A DNA stretch of 11,455 nt from the NCBI GenBank assembly GCA_900545785.1, contig URAA01000042.1, positions 1 to 11,455 on the forward strand, given 5' to 3'. Both the position numbers and the translations under genes were made by a program. This DNA comes from an uncultured Dialister sp. (lineage in GTDB: Bacteria > Bacillota > Negativicutes > Veillonellales > Dialisteraceae). The notes beneath the pieces are model-generated. The model saw only the letters and a list, made by a program, of their open reading frames with translations. It searched no databases and was not told the DNA's origin. Shown piece after piece: positions 6,444-11,455 of this stretch (its first letter is position 1; each line of letters opens with the position of its first letter).

Positions 6444-6520
6444 TCTCTAATTTCCCCTTTTATAGCAGGCCTTTAGTCTGTTTAATACAAGATAAATCAT
6501 ATCATGAAATATCCTTTATA

Positions 6521-6549
6521 TATATATCGTATATGAGATATATATTCAA
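6521..6549 (-). promoter_or_regulatory. Candidate internal promoter for lpxA
   Basis: On the minus strand, TTGAAT (6549-6544) is followed after 17 bp by TATATA (6526-6521), about 80 nt before the lpxA start. The area is very A+T-rich and includes an A/T inverted repeat (6520-6528 with 6537-6545), so chance matches are easy. The 193-nt gap after fabZ favours an extra promoter. Confidence 0.4.
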
Positions 6550-6636
6550 ACATCGGAATCCATGAAAAATGTATGAATATCTCCTTTTTCCTCTCTCATT
6601 CTTCGTAGAATTCACTTTTTCAACTGATTTTAAATT

Positions 6637-7083
6637 TTATTTTTTCTCCGGCGTCGGGTCAGCCAGATAGAAAAGAAAATCCGCGGAAGCTTTCAGTTGG
6701 TCATCGACGGTGCATTCGCAATGTACTTTTCCCATGCGGCCGATGATATTTTTGATAACTGCTTTCGTCACCATTTGATCGCCCGGGACGATGGGAGCGC
6801 GGAAGCGCACCTTGTCCATTCCTGTAAACATGGGAATGAGATGTCTGTTTTCTTCCGGATATTGGAGGGCGACACCGCCGACCTGTGCCATGGCTTCACA
6901 AATCAGGACGCCCGGCATGATGGGACGGCCCGGGAAATGGCCTTGGAAAAACGGTTCGTTCATGGTGACGCTTTTGACGCCGATGGCATAGTCCAAAGGA
7001 ACGAGTTCCGTGATTTTATCCACCAGAAGCATGGGATAGCGGTGAGGAAGGATTTCCATAATTTCTTCTACATTTAATTTCAT
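6637..7083 (-). CDS. fabZ: 3-hydroxyacyl-ACP dehydratase FabZ
   Basis: This enzyme removes water from (3R)-hydroxyacyl-ACP to give trans-2-enoyl-ACP during fatty acid elongation in the cytoplasm. The 148-residue hot-dog-fold protein is full length. PHRYPMLLVD (13-22) is the usual N-terminal signature. The catalytic His is H49 in the FFQGHFPGRPIMPG segment, and the catalytic Glu is E63 in LICEAMAQ. ATG 7083 has a strong AGGAGGT site 7 nt upstream. lpxC ends 37 nt before, so the two are clearly one operon. FabZ and LpxA compete for the same hydroxyacyl-ACP pool, and their pairing is a common way to balance membrane phospholipid and lipid A synthesis. Confidence 0.97.
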   Translation of the reverse strand: MKLNVEEIMEILPHRYPMLLVDKITELVPLDYAIGVKSVTMNEPFFQGHFPGRPIMPGVLICEAMAQVGGVALQYPEENRHLIPMFTGMDKVRFRAPIVPGDQMVTKAVIKNIIGRMGKVHCECTVDDQLKASADFLFYLADPTPEKK

Positions 7084-7120
7084 TTATTTTACCTCCTGTG
7101 TCATAAATAAGCGGATGGGT

Positions 7121-7948
7121 CTATTTTTGAAGAGCTTTCAATCGCTCTGCCAGTTCTGCGTTGAGCTTATGGCTGCCTAAAACTGAAATAATATGGGCAT
7201 GGACGGGGCCGACGAGGGAAATATCTCCCAAGATGTCAAGAATTTTATGGCGCACCAGTTCGTCAGGAAATTTCGGGACGGAAAGGCATTCCGTTTCCGA
7301 GTAGACAAGGGCATTTTCCAAGGTGCCCCCTTTGCCAAGACCCATTTTTCTCATGCTCTCCAGTTCCCAAGTGAATCCGATGGTACGGGCCGGCGCAATT
7401 TCACGGAGATAGGTTTCTTCATCAATGGTGAAATCTCTCATCTGTGTACCCAAGAGGGGGTGAGGATTGATGGAAGTGAAGGTGATGCGGAGGCCTTCAT
7501 AGGGAAGAGCGGCAATGAATTTATTTTCTTCATAGACGGAAATGCTTGTATCCAAGGTGAGGATATCGATCATTTCGTCCTGCTTCGAGATGCCCGCTTG
7601 TTGTATCATATCGGCAAAAGTAAGGGCGCCGCCGTCTGCCACGGGCGGTTCCGGCGAGTCCGTTTCCAAAATGCAGTTGTCGATATGGAGTGCATAAAGA
7701 GCGGACAGGAGATGTTCCACCGTGAAAACTTTGGCAGCTCCTTTCTCCAGTGTGGTGGCACGGAGCGTGCTTGTTACAAATTCACTTTTTGCAGGTACTT
7801 CGGGAGAGCCGGGCAGGTCGGTGCGGCGGAAAATGATGCCGCTTCCCGCAGGAGCCGGATGCATCGTCAATGTGACGGGCAGTCCCGAATGGAGTCCGTT
7901 CCCTTTAAAAGAAACGGATTTTCCTATGGTGTTTTGATTTCTTTTCAC
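7121..7948 (-). CDS. lpxC: UDP-3-O-acyl-N-acetylglucosamine deacetylase LpxC
   Basis: The zinc amidase that removes the acetyl group from UDP-3-O-acyl-GlcNAc, the first irreversible step of lipid A synthesis. With GTG 7948 as start, the 275-residue numbering puts zinc ligand H79 and catalytic E78 (TVEHLLSAL) exactly where E. coli has them. The other zinc ligands are H234 and D238 in RHKILDILGD, and the C-terminal active-site His is H260 (GSHKLN). The N-terminal SFKGNGLHSG motif is at 13-22. Starting at ATG 8014 would add 22 residues not typical of the family; AAAGGAC five nt before the GTG supports the shorter form. First gene of the lpxC-fabZ-lpxA operon, divergent from larE. It is not fused to FabZ, unlike in some Bacteroidetes. 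Confidence 0.96.
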   Translation of the reverse strand: MKRNQNTIGKSVSFKGNGLHSGLPVTLTMHPAPAGSGIIFRRTDLPGSPEVPAKSEFVTSTLRATTLEKGAAKVFTVEHLLSALYALHIDNCILETDSPEPPVADGGALTFADMIQQAGISKQDEMIDILTLDTSISVYEENKFIAALPYEGLRITFTSINPHPLLGTQMRDFTIDEETYLREIAPARTIGFTWELESMRKMGLGKGGTLENALVYSETECLSVPKFPDELVRHKILDILGDISLVGPVHAHIISVLGSHKLNAELAERLKALQK

Positions 7949-7960
7949 AATAAGTCCTTT
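7946..7960 (-). promoter_or_regulatory. Ribosome site that sets the lpxC GTG start
   Basis: On the minus strand AAAGGAC (7960-7954) is followed by a 5-nt spacer and GTG (7948-7946). The encoded protein then begins MKRNQNTIGKSVSFKGNGLH, the normal N-terminus of LpxC. Confidence 0.7.
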
Positions 7961-8038
7961 CAAAATGAAACAGGCAGGAGTGCCCCGATATCCGAATTTT
8001 GTAAAAGGTTTCACAACCCATAATTAAACTAATAATTA

Positions 8039-8067
8039 ATTATACTTCTTTTTCAGGAGAAGTACAA
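8039..8067 (-). promoter_or_regulatory. Promoter of the lpxC-fabZ-lpxA operon
   Basis: On the minus strand TTGTAC (8067-8062), a 17-bp spacer and a consensus TATAAT (8044-8039) precede lpxC by about 90 nt. The spacer and boxes contain a small inverted repeat, TACTTCT (8043-8049) and AGAAGTA (8058-8064), which could be an operator or chance. Confidence 0.6.
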
Positions 8068-8181
8068 TTTTTTTCTTTGAAAATATAAATACAGGGGAGA
8101 AAAAAATAAGGGGAGAAATTATTTTTTTACAAGGGCAGAGTGATGCAAAACAAAGAATCTTTCCATGTTTTTTTATAGGAA

Positions 8182-8190
8182 TGATATACT
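8182..8190 (+). promoter_or_regulatory. Extended -10 promoter of the lar operon
   Basis: TGATATACT is a TATACT -10 box with the upstream TG of an extended -10 promoter, 34 nt before larE. No strong -35 is visible; the region before it is a T run. A good ribosome site (AGGAAGGTGA) precedes ATG 8224. Confidence 0.5.
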
Positions 8191-8223
8191 ATACAATATA
8201 AGTAATAATCAGGAAGGTGAATT

Positions 8224-9021
8224 ATGGAAGGCGAAACAGAAAGAAAAGAAAAAGCCTTGGAAGATATATTAAAAAAAGCGGGATCCGTGGCGGTGGCATT
8301 TTCCGGCGGCGTGGATTCCACTTATTTGCTCCATATGGCGCATAAAGTTTTGGGGGATAAAGCGATAGCGGTGACGATGCGCCTTCCTTCCGTGCCGGAA
8401 AGGGAAGTCAAAGAAGCGGAAGATTTTTGCAAAAAAAGAGGAATCGTCCATCATATCATCAGAAGAAATCAATTTGAAGCGGAAGGGTTTTCAAAAAATC
8501 CGAAAGATCGTTGTTATATTTGCAAGCATTATCTGTTTTCTTTTTTTAAAGACCGAGCAGAAGAAAATCATTTTGCCGTTGCGGCGGAGGGAACGAATTT
8601 CAGCGATACCGCAGGTTTCAGGCCGGGCCTTAAAGCATTGGAGGAACTGGGAATCAGAAGTCCTCTGAAAGAAGCGGGACTGACGAAAACGGAAATACGG
8701 CAGCTTTCCGAAAAGGAAGGACTTCCCACATGGAACAAGCCTTCTTTTTCCTGCCTTGCCACCCGTTTTCCTTACGGGACCGAATTGACGGAAGAAAAAT
8801 TAAGAGCCGTGGAAAAAGCGGAGCAGCTTTTGTTTGATTTGGGATTTTCTCAATTCCGTGTCCGCTGCCACGAAGATATTGCAAGGATCGAAGTGCTTGT
8901 TTCCGAGCTTCCGAAACTTTTGGAAAAACGGGAAATCATTGTTCCTTTTTTTAAAAAATCGGGATTTACCTATGTCACCATGGATCTGGAAGGATTCCGT
9001 TCGGGCTCCATGGATGTATGA
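8224..9021 (+). CDS. larE: LarE, sulfur transferase of nickel-pincer nucleotide synthesis
   Basis: LarE activates the two carboxylates of pyridinium-3,5-dicarboxylate mononucleotide with ATP and converts them to thiocarboxylates, working in the cytoplasm. The 265-residue protein has the PP-loop ATP motif SGGVDST at residues 27-33. Two cysteines lie in DRCYICKHYLF (C97, C100) and one in KPSFSCLATRFPYG (C177). C177 falls in the segment that holds the sacrificial sulfur-donor Cys176 of Lactobacillus plantarum LarE. Some LarE proteins instead use a [4Fe-4S] cluster held by three cysteines, and I cannot tell from sequence which type this is. It heads the larE-larB-larC operon; larB starts 35 nt after its stop codon. 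The start has an excellent ribosome site. Confidence 0.93.
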   Translation: MEGETERKEKALEDILKKAGSVAVAFSGGVDSTYLLHMAHKVLGDKAIAVTMRLPSVPEREVKEAEDFCKKRGIVHHIIRRNQFEAEGFSKNPKDRCYICKHYLFSFFKDRAEENHFAVAAEGTNFSDTAGFRPGLKALEELGIRSPLKEAGLTKTEIRQLSEKEGLPTWNKPSFSCLATRFPYGTELTEEKLRAVEKAEQLLFDLGFSQFRVRCHEDIARIEVLVSELPKLLEKREIIVPFFKKSGFTYVTMDLEGFRSGSMDV

Positions 9022-9056
9022 AGTATTGTTTCAAATGCAGGATAAGCAGGTGAAAA

Positions 9057-9827
9057 ATGAAAGTCGAAGAGATACTTGAAAAAGTACGAACCGGAGAGAT
9101 GTCCGTAGAAGAGGCGAAAAAAACCTTTCATGAAAATCCCGCCAACCGTGATTATGAGGATCTGGGATATGCCAAACCGGACAGCGACAGGAAAAGCCGG
9201 AGCGGATTTTCTGAAGTGATTTATTGCCAAGGGAAAGCGGATGCTTTTCTTCCGCAGATTTTCAAAAAAATGGTGGAAATGGAGGGGGAAGTTTTCGGAA
9301 CAAGGGCATCGGTTCATCAATATGAGCTGGTAAAACAGGTCGTTCCCGATATTTCTTATGATCCTATTTCAAAAATTTTGAAACTGGAGAAAGAAGAAAA
9401 AGAGCATATCGGCTGTGTCGCCGTATGTACAGGAGGAACCGCCGATATTTCCGTCGCGGAAGAAGCGGCACAGACGGCGGAGTATTTCGGTACTAAGGTG
9501 GAACGTATTTATGACGTGGGTGTCAGCGGTATCCACAGGATTCTTTCAAAAGAAGAGACGATTCGAAAGGCGAACTGTGTTATTGCCGTAGCAGGAATGG
9601 AAGGCGCTCTTGCTTCCGTGATAGGCGGCCTTGTGAAAAATCCGGTCATCGCCGTGCCTACATCGGTGGGATACGGAGCCAGTTTTCATGGATTGTCCGC
9701 ACTTCTTACGATGATCAATTCCTGTGCCAACGGGATCGTGACGGTCAATATAGATAACGGTTTCGGTGCAGGTTATGTAGCAACGCAGATCAACCGTCTT
9801 GCAGAGAGGGGAAAAGTAAATGGGTAA
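9057..9827 (+). CDS. larB: LarB, NaAD carboxylase/hydrolase of nickel-pincer nucleotide synthesis
   Basis: LarB carboxylates the pyridinium ring of nicotinic acid adenine dinucleotide at C5 and cleaves off AMP, making the dicarboxylate that LarE then sulfurises. The 256-residue protein has a LarB-specific N-terminal part and a PurE-like C-terminal domain: CTGGTADISVAEEA (124-137), GMEGALASVIGGL (180-192), TSVGYGASF (202-210) and NIDNGFGAGY (231-240). C223 in MINSCANG is the likely catalytic cysteine, matching Cys221 of L. plantarum LarB. AGCAGGTGA lies just before the ATG. The last 8 nt overlap larC, so translation is probably coupled. Confidence 0.95.
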   Translation: MKVEEILEKVRTGEMSVEEAKKTFHENPANRDYEDLGYAKPDSDRKSRSGFSEVIYCQGKADAFLPQIFKKMVEMEGEVFGTRASVHQYELVKQVVPDISYDPISKILKLEKEEKEHIGCVAVCTGGTADISVAEEAAQTAEYFGTKVERIYDVGVSGIHRILSKEETIRKANCVIAVAGMEGALASVIGGLVKNPVIAVPTSVGYGASFHGLSALLTMINSCANGIVTVNIDNGFGAGYVATQINRLAERGKVNG

Positions 9828-11346
9828 AAAATTGTATTTGGATTGTTCCTCCGGTATCAGCGGAGATATGTTCGTGGCAGCCATGCTCGATCTGGGAGCT
9901 GACGGGGATGCATTGGAGAGAGCGTTGCAGTCGATTCCCGATGAAGGTTTTTACACGGAAGTACGGAGAGTTAAGAAATCCGGAATAGATTGCTGCGATT
10001 TCAATGTCATTTTGGATGAAGAACATGAAAATCATGATCATGATATGGAATATCTTTACGGTTCTCTTCCCGTGAATGAGGAGGCGGCGGAGGAAGATGA
10101 ACACGATCATGAGGGCGGACACCGCCATCATCATGAGGGGGATCACCATTGTCACTGCCATGAAGAGGGCATGGAGGATCATGATCATGAGGGGGAACAT
10201 CATTGTCACTGCCACGAAGAGGGAGCAGAGGAACATGATCATGATGACGGGCATCATCACGATGAAGAAAATCATTGCCACTGCCATGAAGGAGAACACG
10301 ACCACGATGACGGGCATCCTCATGACCATGAAGAAGAACATGATCATGACGGAGAACATCATCATCATGACGGGCATCATCATGTTCACAGAGGACTTGC
10401 GGAAATTAATGAAATCATTGCAGGCTGTGACATGACGGAATCCGCCCGAGATATTGCTTATGCCATTTTCCAAATCATCGGAGATGCGGAAGCGAAAGCT
10501 CATGATTTGCCGGTGGAAGAAGTCCATTTCCATGAAGTGGGTGCGTTGGACTCCATTGTAGATATCATCTCCGCCGCTGTTTGTTTTGACAGCCTCGGGA
10601 TCGAAGACGTGATCATACCGAAGTTGTGTGAAGGAACAGGGCAGATCCGTTGTCAGCACGGAATTATGCCCGTCCCCGTACCGGCGACGATCAATATTGT
10701 TTCCGCCTATTCCCTGCCGATGGAAATTACATCGTCGGAAGGAGAATATGTGACGCCTACGGGCGCGGCAATAGCAGCCGCTCTCTGCACCGGTCATGAA
10801 CTGCCTTCTTCTTTCACGGTGAAAGCAGTCGGAATGGGAGCGGGAAAAAGAGAATACAAAGATCGTTCCGGCATTCTTCGCGCCATGATCATTCAAGGAG
10901 AAGCGGCGGCAGAAAAAGATGAAATCGTGAAGTTGGAAACCGATATCGACGACTGCTCCGGCGAAGTTCTGGGATATACGATGAAAAGACTTTTTAAAGC
11001 GGGAGCGAAAGATGTTCATTATACGCCTGTCTTTATGAAGAAAAACCGCCCTGCTTGGGAACTGACCGTCCTTTGTGATAAAAAAGATGCAAAAAAATTG
11101 GAGCGTTTGATTTTTGAAGAAACGACCACCATCGGGATCCGCGAATTTCCCGTCATGCGCACTCTGCTGAAAAGAGAAGAGAAAACGGTGGAAACGCCTT
11201 ACGGGAAAGCAAGTGTAAAAGAGGTTACTCTGGGAAATTCGGTGAAACGGTATCCCGAATATGAAACGGTGAAGAAATTGGCGAAAAAAAGAAAAGTTCC
11301 TTTTTCGGAAGTGTTTGATGCAGTAAAAACGGCAATGGAAGAATAA
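9820..11346 (+). CDS. larC: LarC, nickel insertase of nickel-pincer nucleotide synthesis, with long His-rich insert
   Basis: LarC inserts nickel into pyridinium-3,5-bisthiocarboxylate mononucleotide in a CTP-dependent reaction, completing the NPN cofactor in the cytoplasm. The 508-residue protein starts with the family signature LYLDCSSGISGDMFVAAMLD (6-25). Residues 69-190 are a His/Asp/Glu-rich insert with 42 His and 6 Cys. The core resumes with EVHFHEVGALDSIVDI (234-249) and EYVTPTGAAIAAAL (309-322). The C-terminal domain carries LETDIDDCSGEVLGY (372-386) and FMKKNRPAWELTVLCD (405-420). In L. plantarum LarC is made as LarC1-LarC2 by a programmed -1 frameshift; here one uninterrupted frame encodes the whole protein. 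Many LarC proteins have some His-rich stretch, but this one is long and contains Cys. It probably binds or buffers nickel. The start overlaps larB by 8 nt, and a terminator follows directly. Confidence 0.95.
   Translation: MGKKLYLDCSSGISGDMFVAAMLDLGADGDALERALQSIPDEGFYTEVRRVKKSGIDCCDFNVILDEEHENHDHDMEYLYGSLPVNEEAAEEDEHDHEGGHRHHHEGDHHCHCHEEGMEDHDHEGEHHCHCHEEGAEEHDHDDGHHHDEENHCHCHEGEHDHDDGHPHDHEEEHDHDGEHHHHDGHHHVHRGLAEINEIIAGCDMTESARDIAYAIFQIIGDAEAKAHDLPVEEVHFHEVGALDSIVDIISAAVCFDSLGIEDVIIPKLCEGTGQIRCQHGIMPVPVPATINIVSAYSLPMEITSSEGEYVTPTGAAIAAALCTGHELPSSFTVKAVGMGAGKREYKDRSGILRAMIIQGEAAAEKDEIVKLETDIDDCSGEVLGYTMKRLFKAGAKDVHYTPVFMKKNRPAWELTVLCDKKDAKKLERLIFEETTTIGIREFPVMRTLLKREEKTVETPYGKASVKEVTLGNSVKRYPEYETVKKLAKKRKVPFSEVFDAVKTAMEE
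10024..10389 (+). repeat. His/Cys/acidic-rich insert of LarC with internal repeats
   Basis: This codes for LarC residues 69-190. HCHCH occurs three times (residues 110-114, 128-132, 152-156), and HDHDDG or HDHDGE recurs at 139, 160 and 174. Two adjacent 54-nt units (10144-10197 and 10198-10251) match at 42 of 54 positions. In their first 27 nt (nine residues, HHCHCHEEG) the three differences are all silent. This points to expansion by duplication, with the metal-binding residues kept. Confidence 0.9.
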
Positions 11347-11378
11347 AAAGAGAGCGGCTCGAAAGAGCTGCTTTTTTT
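11347..11378 (+). terminator. Terminator of the lar operon
   Basis: AGCGGCTC (11353-11360) pairs with GAGCTGCT (11365-11372) with one G-U wobble, closed by a GAAA tetraloop and followed by a T run to 11378. It starts directly after the larC stop codon. Confidence 0.93.
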
Positions 11379-11427
11379 ATGGTCTGATCAAAAAATATGG
11401 AAATGAGAGGAAGAAAAAATAAACTTT

Positions 11428-11455
11428 TTGACTTTAAAAAATCAGATATTATCGT
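11428..11455 (+). promoter_or_regulatory. Possible promoter for a gene beyond the window
   Basis: TTGACT (11428-11433) is a good -35 box. A TATCGT at 11450-11455, 16 bp later, could be a weak -10, but the sequence ends there. Confidence 0.25.

Noticed and set aside
6518..6546. A/T inverted repeat between fabZ and lpxA as a hairpin or terminator
   Set aside because: The arms are almost all A and T and would be very unstable as RNA, with no T run placed to end fabZ transcripts. A promoter reading fits better.
7193..8023. Plus-strand frame of about 276 codons opposite lpxC
   Set aside because: The minus strand encodes LpxC with all its catalytic residues; the other frame is its shadow.
10144..10251. 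Tandem repeats as a CRISPR array
   Set aside because: The units lie in frame within larC and directly abut, with no spacers.
10076..10435. Second plus-strand frame through the His-rich part of larC
   Set aside because: It is rich in Met, Ile and Thr because of the repeated CATGA-type codons read in another frame. There is no ribosome site or family resemblance.
9790..11019. Long minus-strand open frame (about 409 codons) across larC
   Set aside because: It is antisense to larC. Its Met/Phe/Val-rich middle is simply the reverse of the His/Asp codon repeats.

Overview
The window looks like chromosome from a diderm (outer-membrane) Firmicute of the class Negativicutes. A trimeric autotransporter with a YadA-type anchor and a lipid A gene block (lpxC-fabZ-lpxA) require an outer membrane. 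The strong AGGAGG-type ribosome sites, low-to-moderate GC and ROK and DUF523 genes are Firmicute-like. A Dialister- or Veillonella-like organism is my best guess, but no marker gene here settles the genus.

Layout, left to right. (1) 1-2297, plus strand: the C-terminal 764 residues of a trimeric autotransporter adhesin whose 5' end lies outside the window, closed by a strong terminator. (2) 2298-2731: non-coding DNA with three terminator-like hairpins. (3) 2732-3797, minus strand: a MarR-family regulator and, upstream of it, a small exported protein of unknown function. A nearly perfect inverted repeat lies in front of the regulator, and a pseudoknot-capable leader lies in front of the exported protein. 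(4) 4104-5570, plus strand: a DUF523/TudS-like iron-sulfur protein and a ROK-family fructokinase-like sugar kinase. (5) 5616-7948, minus strand: lpxC, fabZ and lpxA in transcription order, with lpxA probably also served by its own promoter. (6) 8224-11346, plus strand: larE-larB-larC, which builds the nickel-pincer nucleotide (NPN) cofactor, closed by a terminator.

How the genes work together. LarB carboxylates and hydrolyses nicotinic acid adenine dinucleotide, LarE adds the two sulfur atoms, and LarC inserts nickel. The product is the cofactor of lactate racemase (LarA) and its relatives, but no larA is present here. LpxC and LpxA perform the first two steps of lipid A synthesis, and FabZ acts on the 3-hydroxyacyl-ACP pool that LpxA also draws on. 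The most distinctive items are the His/Cys-rich insert in LarC (42 histidines in 122 residues, with HCHCH repeats), the coiled-coil tail after the adhesin's membrane anchor, and the leader RNA structure upstream of the exported protein. I see no clear sign of an entirely new multi-gene system, no mobile element, no CRISPR array and no tRNA or rRNA gene.
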